Notes: generated from the letters alone by a model not told the origin. 64,000 nucleotides of DNA from Lepus europaeus (GCF_033115175.1 NC_084831.1:77695502-77759501); one strand, 5' to 3'; shown: positions 1 to 11,488, numbered from the stretch's first letter. Made by a program: numbers and translations.

Positions 1-84
1 TCCGCCTCTTCACATTTCTTTAATATGAGTATTTGGTATGTACAAATTGGCATATGCCACACACACACAAGCACTACAAAACAC

Positions 85-300
85 AACCAGGCTGAAAACA
101 AGGACTGAATCTGGCTCTCCCACATGGGTGGCAGGGACTCAACCACTTGAGCCACCACCTGCTTCCTCCTGCGTGTGTATTAGCAGGAAGCTGGAATCAG
201 GAGCAGAGCCCAGACTTCAATCCAGACAGTCCAGATATGTGGTGAGCACAGTCCAAGTACTATCCTCGCTGCTGCACCAAATGCCCACCTCAAATTTTTA
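85..300 (-). mobile_element. old C-type SINE, partial
   Basis: A diverged lagomorph SINE in reverse orientation. The central block with 'tctcccacatgggtggcaggg', the 'attagcaggaagctgg' motif and a decayed head near 285-300 can be read. The A-tail end is not clear, so the left border is approximate. Confidence 0.6.
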
Positions 301-419
301 CTTTTTAGTTGGTGAGTAGAAATGCAATTGATATTGATCTGTGTCCGCTAAATGCTATTATTTTAATAATCATCCATAGATTTCTGGCTTCTGTGTGTGA
401 ATAATCACTTCATCTATAA

Positions 420-1130
420 ATAATTAAATAATGGCAATGTTTCTCTTAAACATGTTAATTTTTTCTTTTCTTATTGTGTGACTAGGTTTTCCAGTATCTG
501 TTAGCTAGAAGTAAGAGCATTAGCAGGCATCCTTGACTTCTTTTTTTTTTTTTAAGATTTTTATTTGTTTATTTGACAGGTAGAGTTACAGACTGAGAGA
601 GAGAGAGAGAGAGAGAAAGATCTTCCTTCCCTTGGTTCATTCCCCAAATGGCCGCCATGGCCAGAGCTACGCCGATCCGAAGCCAGGAGCCAGGAGCCGG
701 GAGCTTCTTTCCTAGTCTCCCATGCGGGTGCAGGGACCCAAGCACTTGGGCCATCCTCCACTGCCCTCCCAGGCCACAGCAGAGAGCTGGACTGGAAGAG
801 GAGCAGCCAGGACTAGAACCCAGCACCCATATGGGATGCCGTCATCGCAGGCAGAGGATTAACCTATAGTGCCACCGCACCAGCCCCGCTTCCTTGACTT
901 CTTACTGATTTTTAAAGGAATGCTACTAAGTTTCATCAATGCATAAAATTTTCATGAGATTTTGGTAAATAAATTCTTTATCAACTTATAGAAGTTAATT
1001 TCTGTCCTAGATAGCTAAGAATTTTTGTTTGCTTACTTGTTTGCTTATTTTAATAAGTATTAAGTTTTATAGAATGATTTACCTGCAACTATTCAGATGA
1101 GCATATGTTTATTCTTTATTAGTCCATAAT
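420..1130 (-). mobile_element. L1M ORF2 fragment, interrupted by a SINE
   Basis: AT-rich sequence on both sides of the SINE at 543-890 reads like the reverse complement of an ancient L1 reverse-transcriptase region ('gcaggcatccttgacttcttactg', then 'aaggaatgctactaagtttc'). It is heavily decayed, and the borders and subfamily are uncertain. Confidence 0.4.
543..890 (-). mobile_element. C-type SINE, full length
   Basis: Reverse-oriented SINE. The poly-T at the left is the element's A-tail, followed by the (GA)n tract, the body and the head ending 'caccagccccg'. It is flanked by a 13-bp direct repeat, tccttgacttctt, at 530-542 and 891-903, which is the signature of L1-mediated insertion. Confidence 0.93.
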
Positions 1131-1147
1131 TTGGTGAGCCACATTGA

Positions 1148-1490
1148 TTTTTTTAAAAAAATATTATTTATTTCTTTGAAAGGCAGAATCACAGAGAGAA
1201 AGAGGGAGAGTCAGAGAGAGAGAGAGAGAGGTCTTCCATCCACTGGTTCACTACCCAAATGGCTGCAATGGCCAGAGCCATGCCAGACCGAAGCCAGGAG
1301 CCAGGAGTTTCTTCCAGGTCTCCCATGTGGGTGCAGGGCCCAAGCAGTTGGGCTATCTTCTATTTTCCAGGTGCATTAGCAGGGTGCTGGATCTGAAGTG
1401 GAGCAACCGGGACTCAAACCAATGCCCTTGTGGGATGCCGTCGCTGCAGAAGGGCTTAACTAGTTACACCACGGCATAACTGGACCCTAC
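1148..1490 (-). mobile_element. C-type SINE
   Basis: Reverse-oriented SINE with a decayed A-tail, the GA-rich tract at about 1195-1230, the body and a degenerate head ('caccacggcataactggacc'). It is moderately diverged and no clear target duplication is seen. Confidence 0.88.
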
Positions 1491-1610
1491 AGTTAACATC
1501 TTAATAGTGTCCTCAAATATGCAAGGAACTAAGAATAGCTTACCTCTTACCATCACTTCCACTTTACAAAATATTATTTTTAATGTTCTTTTTAAAAGAT
1601 TTATTTATTA

Positions 1611-1937
1611 GCCGGCGCCGTGGCTCAATAGGCTAATCCTCCGCCTTGCAGCGCCGGCACCCAGGGGTTCTAGTCCCGGTTGGGGCGCCGGATTCTGTCC
1701 CGGTTGCCCCTCTTCCAGGCCAGCTCTCTGCTGTGGCCCGGGAGTACAGAGGAGGAAGGCCCAAGTGCCTGGGCTCTGCACCCGCATGGGAGACCAGGGG
1801 AAGCACCTGGCTTCTGGCTTCGGATCAGCACTATGCGCCGGCCGCAGCGCGCCGGCTGCGGTGTCCATTATAAACCAACGGCAAAGGAAGACCTTTCTCT
1901 CTGTCTCTCTCTCTCACTGTCCACTCTGCCTGTCAAA
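1611..1937 (+). mobile_element. young C-type SINE inserted in a SINE
   Basis: Forward-oriented member of the younger subfamily. It has a GC-rich head 'gccggcgccgtggctcaat', the box 'gttctagtcccggttggggc', the body, and the diagnostic end 'ctctgcctgtcaaaaa' in place of the AAATAAAT tail. It lies inside the tail of an older SINE. Confidence 0.92.
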
Positions 1938-1938
1938 A

Positions 1939-1979
<41 letters not shown>
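1938..1979. repeat. (TA)n microsatellite
   Basis: About 20 TA units directly follow the A-tail of the young SINE. The repeat probably grew from that tail. Confidence 0.95.
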
Positions 1980-1980
<1 letters not shown>

Positions 1981-2773
1981 ATTTACAAGGAAGGAGAGAA
2001 AGAGATTTTCTATCAGCTGGTTCACTCCTCCAAATGGCCAGAACAGCCAGGCTGGACCAGGCTGAAGTCAGGAGCTAGCAACTCCATTTGGGTGGCAGGG
2101 GTCTAACCATTTGGCCCATCGGCCGCTGACTTCTCAGGCACATTTACAGGGAGCTGGATCACAGCCAGAGCTGCCAGGACTGGAACCAGCACTCTAAGGG
2201 ATGTCAGCCTGGCAAACAGTGGCTTAACCCACTGTGCTACAACACTGCCCCCAAAATACGACTTTTAACTCCACTAATTGTACTTTATTATTTGTTTGCC
2301 TTCACCATAATGTTTATTCAGATGTGCCCAACAGTCTGCCTTTACTTTACCCAGCCTTCCTGTTTGTATCTCAGACTTTCCTTCTTGGGTTGTTTTCCTT
2401 CTTCCTGATGCTTGGAAGTTTCTTTATGAAGACTTTTTGATGTTAAACTTTCCTGGTGTTTATCCAAACTGCCTCCAGTTGATACCTAGCTTGAAAAGCA
2501 GTTGTGACAAAGGAACTGGCTATTACTGACTATCGATGCGATCACCTATCTTTCCCAGTTCCCCTGTGATTGGTTCGCAGCCGCGTAGCTCTTGGGGCCA
2601 ATAGACTATGACTAGAAGAGAAAATCAGCTAGAACCTGTGATCCCATGTGTCCCTCTTTCCCTTCTGCAGTGATCTTATGGGTCTGGCATCTCTGCGTGA
2701 TGTAGCTACAGAGCGTAGAGCTTATCTAATCCTGAATCCCCGAGTAACTGTGTGGAACAGGACTCCATTATAG

Positions 2774-3103
2774 GGGCTGGCACTGTGGCAAGCAGGTTAA
2801 AGCCCCAGCCTGCAATGCCCGCATCCCATATGGGCACTGCTTCAAGTCCGGGCTGCTCCACTGCCAATCCAGCTCCCCGCTGATGGGTCTGATAAAGCAG
2901 TGAAGGATGGCTCAGGTGCTTGGGCCCCTGCACCCACGTGGGAGAACCAGAGGAAGCTCCTGGCTCCTGGCTTCTGGTTTCGTATCAGCCCAGCAGCAGG
3001 CGTTGAGACCATTTGTGAAGTGGATGGAAGACCTTTCTCTCTGTCTTTCCCTCTGTCTGTAACTCTGCCTCTCAAATAAATACAATAAATCTTTAAAAAA
3101 AAA
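2774..3103 (+). mobile_element. C-type SINE, full length
   Basis: Forward element starting 'gggctggcactgtggc' and ending in an AAATAAAT-type tail plus poly-A. It has a 12-bp target duplication, actccattatag, at 2762-2773 and 3104-3115. Confidence 0.94.
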
Positions 3104-3321
3104 ACTCCATTATAGCTTGTGCAGTGTGAGAGATAAATAAATATTTGTTATATTAAGCCACAGTTATTTCAGTGTTAGTTACTAAAGCATAACTTATTCT
3201 GATGAATAGTTTTAATGGGTAAATAATTCTATTTGAGAGTTACTGTATTTCAATACATTAGAAATATTTTCCCATCTTTTGTCTTTCATTTTGATTGCTA
3301 AGAAGAAGTCAGATATCTGGT

Positions 3322-3655
3322 GCTGGTGCTGTGGGGCAGAAGTTTAAGCTGCTTTCTGCAGTGCTGGCATCCCATATGGGTACCAGTTTGAGTCCCACCT
3401 GCTCCACTTCCAGTTCAGGCACCTGCTAATGCACCTGGAAAAGCAGTGGAGGATGGCCCAAGTGCTCAGGCCCCTGCACCCACCTGGGAGACCTGGATGA
3501 AGCTCCTGGCTCCTGGTTTCTGCCTGGCCCAGCCCTGGCCATTGTAGCCATTTGAGGAGAGAACGAGTGGATGAAAGATATCTTTTTCTTTCTCTCTTTC
3601 TCTTTCTGTCTCTCTTCCATATCTCTCTATTCAAATAAATAAAAAAATATTTTTT
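3322..3655 (+). mobile_element. C-type SINE
   Basis: Forward SINE with head 'tggtgctgtggggcag', body and 'ttcaaataaataaaa' tail. The flanks 'aagtcagatatct' and 'aagtaagatatct' look like one target duplication with a single change. Confidence 0.9.
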
Positions 3656-3760
3656 AAAAAGTAAGATATCTATTTGCCATTCCCTTTTGGTAATCTGATT
3701 TTATCTTTAGCTAATTTTAATATATTCTCTGTCATTCTAAAGTTTTGAAACATGTTTAGA

Positions 3761-3780
3761 ATTGTGTGTGTGTGTGTGTG

Positions 3781-3829
<49 letters not shown>
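3761..3829. repeat. (TG)n-(AG)n compound microsatellite
   Basis: TG repeat at about 3761-3780 followed by about 22 AG units to 3828. It lies within the L1M sequence and is likely length-polymorphic. Confidence 0.95.
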
Positions 3830-3830
<1 letters not shown>

Positions 3831-4150
3831 TCTGTGTTTCAATTTACCTTACTAGAGATCCTTTGGGTTTTGGAATCTGAGATTACTATCTTTTATCAAT
3901 TCTAAAAATGCTTCACTCATTGTCTCTTCAAATATTTTTTTTCCTGTGTTATTGCCACTTGAAATTCTGGCTAGAGGCCTATTGAACCTTCTCACTCTCT
4001 CCTCCATTGCTTTTCGCCTCTCAGTCACATTTTCCAATAGGCATCTCCCTGCACTGCACGCTGTAGGAGATATTTCAAGTCATGTACCTCACTCTCCAAT
4101 TCTCTCTTCAGCTGCAGTCTTTTCTGCTGCTAATTCTTCCACTAAGCTTT

Positions 4151-4502
4151 CTTTTTTTAAAAAAAAAAAAAGATTTACTTATTTATTTGAAAGTCAGAGT
4201 TATACAGAGAGAGGAGAGGCAGAGAGAATGAGAGAGAGAGAGTCTTCCATCCACTGGTTTGCTCTCTCAGTTGGCCGCAATGGCCGGAGCTGCGCCGATC
4301 CGAAGCCAAGAGCCAGAAGCTTCTTCCGGGTCTCCCACATGGATTCAGGGGCCCAAGGACTTGGGCCATCTTCTACTGCTTTCCCAGGCCATAGTAGAGA
4401 GCTGGATCAGAAGTGGAGCAGCCAGGAATAGAACTGGCGCCCATATGGGTTGCCGGCACTTCAGGCCAGGGCGTTAAGCTGCTGCGCCACAGTGCTGGCC
4501 CC
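4151..4502 (-). mobile_element. C-type SINE, full length
   Basis: Reverse-oriented, with poly-T/A tail, GA tract, body and the intact head 'ctgcgccacagtgctggcccc'-like end. The 13-bp direct repeat tccactaagcttt lies at 4138-4150 and 4503-4515. Confidence 0.94.
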
Positions 4503-4547
4503 TCCACTAAGCTTTTAATGGCAATCTTTTTACTCTTTCATTTATAG

Positions 4548-4602
4548 AATTTCTTTTTTTAAATAATCTTTTTTAGAAGATTTTTATTTACTTGAAAGAC
4601 AG

Positions 4603-4641
<39 letters not shown>

Positions 4642-4906
4642 GGGGTCTTCTATCTACTGGTTCACTCCCCAAATGGCTGCAATGGCCAGAGCCAAGCCAG
4701 ACTGAAGCCAGGAGCCAGAAGCTTCTTCCAGGTCTCCCAAATAAAAGTGTAGGGCCCAAGTACTTGGGCCATCTTCTACTGCTTTCCCAGGTGCATTAGC
4801 AGAGAGCTGGATTGGAAGTGGAGCAGCCAGGACTTGAACCTGTGTGCATTTGGGATACAGGCACGGCAGGTGGTAGCTTTACCCACTATGCCACAACACA
4901 GGCCCC
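4548..4906 (-). mobile_element. C-type SINE
   Basis: Reverse-oriented SINE with a long GA tract (about 4609-4640). It is flanked by catttatag at 4539-4547 and 4907-4915. Confidence 0.92.
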
Positions 4907-5130
4907 CATTTATAGACGTCCTACTTAGTTCTTTTTCAAATATGATGGACATTTTATAGCCTCATTTTTATTTCTTTCATAATTTATTGAACATGGATTT
5001 CAGTTTTAAATTGACCCTTGTATTTAAAAGATGAAAATATATATATATATATTTAACATGTAGCTTAAATGTTTCAGAGTTGGAGAAGTTGTCTCCCCAT
5101 ATTTAAACTTGTGTTTTTATTATTTAAAAT

Positions 5131-5448
5131 TGCTTACACCTTTAGGATATAAGGAACCTACCCTCTGGGTCCTTCCTTAACCAGAGATACCTGATCCAGC
5201 TCCATTCTAAACACCCACAAAATAGGTAAGCCAGTATCACTCTGTGTCTGCTGGTTAATGTGTCCTTCTCCTGACACTGGGCCTGTTGCCAGTTGGTCAT
5301 GTTTCAGCTGCAAACTTTATAAACTTCAGTCATAGGTTGTGTGGTTATTTCTGATGAGATTGGGTGCATTCAGGTTGGTATGGCCATAGATGGTTGTATG
5401 ATTATTTCTGACTCACAGGGTTCAGTGCTTTCCTTTCTGTATCTTTTT
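5131..5448. other. unassigned intergenic sequence
   Basis: About 320 bases with no gene or repeat that I recognise. The segment near 5290-5410 repeats the theme 'tatttctga(t/c)' and 'gttgt(g/a)tg' twice, which suggests a small local duplication. Confidence 0.4.
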
Positions 5449-5776
5449 CAAAAAATATTTTATTTATTTATTTGATAGGTGGAGTTACAGAGAGAGAGAG
5501 GGAGAGAGAGACAGAGAGAGAGGTCTTCCATCCTCTGGTTCACTTCCCAGATGGCTGCAATGGCTGGAGCTGCACCAATCCAAAGCCAGGAGCCAGGAGC
5601 TTCTTCTGGGTCTCCACGCAGTTGCAGGGGCCCAAGCTCTTAGGCCATCTTCTGCTTTCCCAGGCTATAGCAGAAAGCTGGATCAGAAGTGGTACAGCTG
5701 TGATTTGAACCAGCCCCCATGGGGACACTGGTGCCCCAGGCAGAGGTTTAGCACACTATGCCATAGCACCAGCCTC
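5449..5776 (-). mobile_element. C-type SINE
   Basis: Reverse-oriented SINE with tail at 5449-5480, GA tract, body and head ending 'catagcaccagcc'. It joins directly to the tail of a forward SINE. Confidence 0.9.
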
Positions 5777-5842
5777 CCTCTCTTTCTTTCTCTACCTCTC
5801 TTTGTAACTCTTTCAAATAAATATTTAAAAATAAAATATATT
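5777..5842 (+). mobile_element. orphan SINE tail
   Basis: The CT-rich run followed by 'gtaactctttcaaataaat' is the 3' end of a forward C-type SINE with no head. Either the preceding SINE replaced the head or two copies recombined. Confidence 0.65.
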
Positions 5843-6336
5843 GCCATATTTTGGAGAATATTCAGAAGTTTGACCTTTGAATAAGGGTAAAAGACTGCAC
5901 AAACTTTTGCTTCTTAATACTATCTGCTTGGGAATAAAAAAAAAATCTCTGAATGGAAAAAAAAAAAAAGGGAAGGAAAGAAGACAAATTTCTGGAAAAT
6001 CTATAGAGTATACACATCCTCCCACTATAGAGAACATGTGGGCAGGTATCCTGTATTCCAAAGATGGCTTTTCAATGACAAGGGGTAATTTCAACAGACC
6101 ATTCGGTCTGATGGCTGGCATGCCAAGTGTGAATCTCAGGTGTTGCAGTGTTCACAAGAATGTCAGCCTTACCAATACTTGCAAGTTGTTAGTTTCAAGC
6201 ATACAGATCCACTCTCAATATCAGCCCTTAAAACTACTTTAATCCCTTATCAAATTTTCTGCTGTCCAACATATACCAAGTCTTGGTTGAGAGAACTAAC
6301 ATTCATGAAACAGTGTTGCAGGAAATGCCATTTACC
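5843..6336. other. unassigned intergenic sequence
   Basis: AT-rich, with poly-A tracts near 5936-5945 and 5957-5969. The + strand is open at 5877-6242, but the encoded protein is lysine-rich at the start and resembles nothing I know, so I regard it as chance. Confidence 0.5.
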
Positions 6337-7152
6337 TGTATTAGTTTGCTAAAGCTTCTGTAATAAAGTACCACAAGCTGGTGCCTTAAAACAACAGAAG
6401 CTTCTCTGCTCAGTCTGCAAGCCAGAAGTCCAAAGTCAAGGTGATGCCAGAGTCACCCTCCCTCTGAAACTTCTGGGTGAGGATCCGTCTCTTCCTCCTG
6501 CAGCTTCTTGTAGCACCTAGTGTTCCTTTTTTTTTTTTTTTAAGATTTATTTATTTATTTGAAAGTCAGAGTTACAGTTAAAGTTACAGAGAAAGAAGAG
6601 AGCCAGAGCAAGATCTTTCACATGCTGGTTCACTCCCCAAATGGCCACAATGATCAGGGCTGTGCCAGGCCAAAGCCAGGAGCCAGGAACTTCATCCAGG
6701 TCTCCCACACGGGTGCAAGAGCCCAAGCACTAGGGCCATATTCTGCTGTTTTCCCAGGTGCGTTAGCAGGGAGCCGGATTGGAAGCGGAGCAGCCAGGAC
6801 TCAAACCGGCGCCCATATGGGATGCCAGCACTGCAGGCCAGGGCTTTACCCACTACGCCACAGCACCAGCACACCCTAGTGCTCCTTTGGCTTGTGCAGT
6901 GGATCTTGAGGCTTGTTCTCCGTCTTCCTGCTGTATATCCCTGTCATCTTAGAGCTTTCACCTCTGGGTTTCCCTATCTTAATAAGAACACCAGTCACAC
7001 TGGATTAGAACTCCCAACCCCATACTCCAGGGTGACCCTATCTTAACTACACCTGCAATGATCTTATTTCAAAATAAGTTCACCTGCTGGGGTTCAAAGT
7101 GTTAGTACTTAAACATATGGGCTGTGGGGGAGACACAATTCAAACCATAACA
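6337..7152 (-). mobile_element. MLT1-type solo LTR (ERVL-MaLR), split by a SINE
   Basis: Read on the minus strand, the element begins 'tgttatggtttgaattgtgtc' (right end) and ends '…gctttagcaaactaatac' (left end), the standard termini of an MLT1 LTR. In the plus direction 'accacaagctggtgcctt' and 'aaacaacagaag' match the same family. The flanks ttacc and taacc are a plausible 5-bp duplication. A SINE occupies 6527-6871, leaving about 470 bases of LTR. No internal retroviral sequence is present. Confidence 0.8.
6527..6871 (-). mobile_element. C-type SINE inside the MLT1 LTR
   Basis: Reverse-oriented SINE with a clear poly-T start and a head ending at about 6870. Its target duplication (cacctagtgttcc, 6514-6526; caccctagtgctcc from 6872) is copied from LTR sequence, so the SINE is younger than the LTR. 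Confidence 0.93.
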
Positions 7153-7375
7153 CTAACCTTTCCTCCAGATTTTATCTTCCAAACGGACTTGCATCATACT
7201 GCCCTAGAAACATGAGGGTTGGCTTTCTCTGGTCTGTTTCAATGCCATGTTTGCAGCTTTCATTAAGCAGTGCTGTAAGAAATAACTTGATAAATACCAC
7301 TGTTGCATTTACTAATCAAATTCATTAAGACCCTGTCCCCATTTGATTTTTTTTTTAAGAACTAAATGCTCCAGA

Positions 7376-7708
7376 GGCCAGCAATATGGCACAGTGGGTA
7401 AAGTCACCTCCTGTGACACTGGCATCCAATCTGCATGCTGGTTCATGTCCCAGCTGCTCCACGTCAGATCCAGCTCCGAGCTAATGCACCTGGGAAAGCA
7501 GCAGAAGATAGCCCAAGTGCTTGTGTCCCTGCACCCACATGGGAGACCCAGAAGAAGCTCCTGGCTTCAGCCTAGCCCAGCAATGATCTTTGTAGCCAGC
7601 TAGGAGTGAACCAATGGGTGGAAGATCAATCTCTTTCTCTCCCTCTCTCTCTCTGTAACTCTGACTTTCAAATAAATAAATAAATCATTAAAAGAAAAAA
7701 AAAAAGAC
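7376..7708 (+). mobile_element. C-type SINE, full length
   Basis: Forward SINE from 'ggccagcaatatggcac' to the AAATAAAT tail and poly-A. It is flanked by ctaaatgctccaga at 7362-7375 and 7709-7722, a 14-bp target duplication. Confidence 0.94.
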
Positions 7709-7722
7709 CTAAATGCTCCAGA

Positions 7723-8428
7723 AACTTTTCCCTGAATAATTCATAGGTTTTCTTTTAGAGTCAATGAGAACAATATATCTCAGTCTACATTTCTTTTTTA
7801 TCTAAATACCAGGAAGAAAGCTTAAAAATTTATTAATGTTACTTTTAATAATTTTGCAGATTGTTACAACTATATAACTGCATATTTTTATTTTGATGCT
7901 GATGCTAAACAGTTTTTAAAATTGTCCCTAATATCATTACAAGTCACTCCCAACAAATAACAAGTAGATTATAACTCATCAACATTCATCCTCCAGTTAA
8001 CATTTCAAGTGAATGATACAAACAATAAGGTAAACAGAGAGACTTCCTTCAAAAAACAAAAGCTGGGGGAAAAGTAGCATGGGACCCTTAGACTAGTAAA
8101 AGAAATCTGGAAAACAGAGGAAAGAAATGAGAAGGGATTAGATTACTGACAATCACATCAAAAGCACCAAGGAGTAGAACTTAACTGAAGAAACCTGGGC
8201 AACGGAGGGCAAGCGAATGAAAAACAATCACACAGAATTTAGCGTAAACAACATGGGTTGAAGGTGATCAGAAGAGGAAAGATGTAGCCCACAGCAAGTT
8301 GAGAACTGGCGAATAAAGACTGCTGAATTGAGGACGTGAATGAACAAATGGAAACGAAACATTTACATAATAGAAGTTTATGATATAAAGCATAGCTAAA
8401 AATTGCATTTTGAAAGGGTTCTCATATT
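7723..8428. other. unassigned intergenic sequence
   Basis: AT-rich sequence without a recognisable gene or repeat. 'ggcaacggagggcaagcg' near 8200 is locally richer in GC. No splice-flanked reading frame stands out. Confidence 0.5.
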
Positions 8429-8757
8429 CTTTTTTTTTTAATTTTATTTTTTTGACAGGCAGAGTTAGACAGTGAGAGAGAGAAAGGTCTTCCTTCCGTT
8501 GGTTCACCCCACAAATGGCTGCTGCGGCCAGTGTGCTGCGTCGATCCAAAGCCAGCAGCCAGGTGCTTCCTCCTGGTCTCCCATGCGGGTGCAGGGCCCA
8601 AGCACTTGGGCCATCCTCCACTGCTTTCCTGGGCCACAGCAGAGACTGGAATGGAAGAGGAGCAACCGGGACAGAATCCGGTGCCCCAACCGGGACTAGA
8701 ACCCGGGATGCCGGCGCCGCAGGTGGAGGATTAGCCAAGTGAGCCGCGGCACCGGCC
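8429..8757 (-). mobile_element. young C-type SINE
   Basis: Reverse-oriented copy of the younger subfamily ('tttttgacaggcagagt' at the tail end, 'gccgcggcaccggcca' at the head). Short direct repeats catattct flank it (8423-8430 and 8768-8775). Confidence 0.92.
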
Positions 8758-8989
8758 AATGGTTTGCCATATTCTAAGAAAATTTCATACAAACTTTCTT
8801 TTAAGCACTTAAGAGTTATACAGACATCTAGGCAGAAGGGAAAAGGTCATCCTCATAAACAAAGATTTCAGACATATTCCAAGCAATGTTAGGGGCTAAA
8901 ATAAAACAGATCAACGGTTAATCGATACTGAAGGGCAAAAATAACCATTTTGTATCTAGTTGAACCACTTTTCACACAGAGTGAATGCC

Positions 8990-9470
8990 AAAGTCCTTGT
9001 GATGCCTACAAGCCCTACGTCTTCTGGTCTTCTGTCCCTGGCCTAGAGGCTACCCCAGTCCTCCTAGTACTCACCTCCTCATTCTCTCCCACCCAATCAA
9101 GTGCCGTCCTTTCAGACAGACTTCTGCTGTCCTGCAGAAGTGCTGCTTTCAGAAATCCACAGCCATCCTCTTCCCAACTCCAGCTCTTTCCTTGAGTGAC
9201 TTCTCAGTGAAGTTTACCCTGATCACTATATTTAGCATTATCAACCCATCCTCTCCTTGGCTCCCAGCTCCCACTCAGCTCTTTTATTTTTCATAGCACT
9301 TACCACTTTCCAATATACTAATGACTGTACATATTTGTATTTATTGCCTGCCTCTCCCATACCCATGTGAGAATATAAGCTCCATACAGGCAACACACTT
9401 TTGTTTTATATATTGATCTATGCCAACTATCTAGAATAGGAGGGACTCAAAACAGTCATTGAACGAATAA
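8990..9470 (+). mobile_element. L2 LINE, 3' end
   Basis: The interval matches the typical L2 3' end: 'gacttctcagtgaagttta', 'cacttaccactttccaata', 'gtgagaatataagctccat', and a final 'cattgaacgaataagtga'. It is an ancient mammalian repeat in forward orientation. The left border is uncertain. Confidence 0.75.
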
Positions 9471-10655
9471 GTGATTCTCAACCTTGTCAAATCCAATTCC
9501 TCCTTTTCATAACAAATATACTAGTTACTACTTTATATAATAATATACTAGTTACTATTGTGAAGTGACAGTTAAACTACCTACACATTTACATTTAAAT
9601 TAAATCAAAGCCCTGAGTTAACTGTAGTGTAAAGGGAAAAGTAAAGTCATGTATAATATAATAAAACGACTGACTATGGAGCTGCTAAGGCATTTCTGAA
9701 CTAAAAGGCACAATGAAGTAGCTGTGTCCGTCTGTAGAATCACCAAGAAATGCACAGCTACAAAATGAACTGTACTGACAATTCACATTCCACCCAGCAT
9801 ATCACTACTCCGTTTATTGCATCCTAGGAAAATGCATTGTAGCTTAAAACTGTGTGACAAACACAAATGTTCCCAAGTGAAATTGATTCTAGGCTCAGAT
9901 AATTGTAAACAGGTTTTTCCCCTGGTGAAGGAGTAGTGGGACAGAGAAGTGGGGTGTGGGAGAAGTCTCGCCGTGCAGGACTGTCTGGGCGATGGAAGAG
10001 GCCTCACAACCTTGTCCATCAGGTCTTTTCCAGCAGTGCGGCCTTTCTCATTGCTGCCGCAAGCAACATCACTCTGGTAAATTTCCAAACAATCCCTGTC
10101 TGCATCTCTCTCCCAATAGGCTATGGGTGTACAATCTAGTGGCCCGTCTGCTCTCGTCGGCTACCTCTCTGTAGTGTGAGACCTGTTGGTGTGCTCATCC
10201 CGCCTCTCCCTCCCTCCCTCGGCTCCTGTGTCAGGCACTCCTGCAGCATCCCCTCTCCTCCTTCACCAGTTCCAGCCTAGGGTCACTGTCAGCTTCCTCA
10301 CCGCCCCTGGCCCACTCCAACTGCCCTTCAACTACCTCTCCCAAGTAACCGACTCACAACTCTCTTTCTACACATAACGACCGGATCCACATCTGTAACT
10401 GCCCACTTGGTCATTCACATCCACCCACCTGGACTCCATTCCTCTGGATTCTAAAGTCCTGTTTGTTTTTGCTTTGCTTTCTTTTGCAGTTGATGCCACC
10501 TTTCTACAGTACGTCTAGCCTGCTCACAATTTTTGTGGCCTCCACCCTTATCCCATCTGCCCTTTTGGTCTTATCTTCTTATTTTGTAAGAGTTTACTCA
10601 TCAGCCATTTCAAGGCAGTCTCCCACAGCAAGGGTCTCCTCTTAGTCTTCCTTTT
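9471..10655. other. upstream intergenic region, pyrimidine-rich on the right
   Basis: The left half is AT-rich with a short near-repeat of 'atactagttact' (9519-9560). From about 10180 the + strand is C/T-rich ('ctcctccttcacc', 'ccacctggactccattcc'), which may be more decayed L2. A probable host gene is not visible. Confidence 0.45.
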
Positions 10656-10942
10656 TTATATATATAAGATTTTTAAAGCGGAGTTAGAGAGCCAGCAAGA
10701 AGCATTCTATCAGCTGGTTCACTCTCCAAGTGGCTGCAACGGCCAGGGATGGGTCAAGCCGGAGCCAGGAGCTTCTTCCAGGTCTCCCACGAGGGTGCAG
10801 GAGCCCAGGTACTTGTGCCACCTTCCACTGCTTTCTCAGGCGCATTAGCAGGGAGCTGGATCGGAAGTGGAGCAGCTGGGACTCAAACCGCATCCAGAGC
10901 TGTAGGCTGAGCCTCAACCTGCTAAGCCACAGCGCTGAGCAC
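10656..10942 (-). mobile_element. old C-type SINE, shortened
   Basis: Reverse-oriented SINE lacking most of the GA tract. The body ('cttcttccaggtctccca', 'gcgcattagcagggagctgg') and the head end 'ccacagcgctgagc' are clear. The flanks share ctcctctt. Confidence 0.85.
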
Positions 10943-11399
10943 GGCTCCTCTTCTTACACTGTGTCCGCCACGTCTGTTCCTAGCCCTCCTCCTCACTCTC
11001 CCTTCCCAGCTAAGAGCTGGTTTAGGGAAATGCAAAGGGCAGGGTGGCTCCAGTCTCAGCAGGTACAGACACAGAGCACACCCTACAATGTGAACTTCGC
11101 TCTGTCTAAATCCCAATTAGTGCTCGATCATTTTAATATAACGAACCAATTAAGAGTGCTTTGCAAAGCCAAATAGTGCTATAAAGCGCTCTGCAAGCGT
11201 AATGTGCAAACATCCGCTCTCCCTCTGCATGCCCAGGGAAGGGAGACCACAGCGCTAAAATCTCTGAGTTCCACCCAGGAAATCTCTGCTTATCATTCCT
11301 GCCAAACTTAGCTGAAAACTTCATCAGGGTTGTCACGAGCGAGTTAGGATCGGAAGGATGGTCTTAAGCTGAAAACCCCTTCCCCTCGGCTCCCTGGAA
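10943..11399. promoter_or_regulatory. region just upstream of the CpG island
   Basis: Unique sequence between the last SINE and the CpG island. It contains an ETS-like 'atcggaagg' at about 11349, but no TATA box near the presumed start. I infer a proximal regulatory role only from position. Confidence 0.35.
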
Positions 11400-11488
11400 G
11401 TTGGCTCCCATAGTCCCAAGGCCCCAGCACAGCTCCCGCCCTCCGCGGGCCGGCCTCGAGCTTCCCCGCGAACCCCCCGCCGCGGCGG

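Larger units (their letters stand above)
1590..2256 (-). mobile_element. older C-type SINE split by a younger SINE
   Basis: The tail 'aaaagatttatttatta' (about 1595-1610) and the body plus head (1980-2256) belong to one reverse-oriented SINE. A second SINE and its A/TA tail (1611-1979) lie between them. The outer copy is visibly more diverged than the inner one. Confidence 0.8.
2265..5130 (-). mobile_element. fragmented ancient L1M (5'UTR/ORF1 side)
   Basis: The non-SINE sequence in this interval reads as the reverse complement of an ancient L1M 5' region. Landmarks are 'cttggaagtttctttatgaag' near 2410, 'gagatcctttgggttttgg' near 3853, 'attgtctcttcaaatat' near 3920, and 'atttatagaatttc' near 4541. 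Four SINEs and a (TG)n(AG)n tract interrupt it. Divergence is high, and no reading frame survives. Confidence 0.5.

Noticed and set aside
1680..2106. 132- and 113-codon plus-strand frames
   Set aside because: They cross the young SINE and its (TA)n tail (Tyr-Ile repeats), then the older SINE. They are repeat artefacts.
2776..2850. tRNA genes at SINE heads
   Set aside because: The heads derive from a tRNA and keep remnants of the RNA polymerase III boxes, but the cloverleaf is lost and each is joined to a SINE body.
8268..8792. 174-codon minus-strand frame
   Set aside because: Most of it is read-through of the SINE at 8429-8757.
11344..11350. TATA-like or strong core promoter upstream of the CpG island
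   Set aside because: No TATA box is present at a suitable distance. The island with the ZNF143-type motif explains the promoter better.
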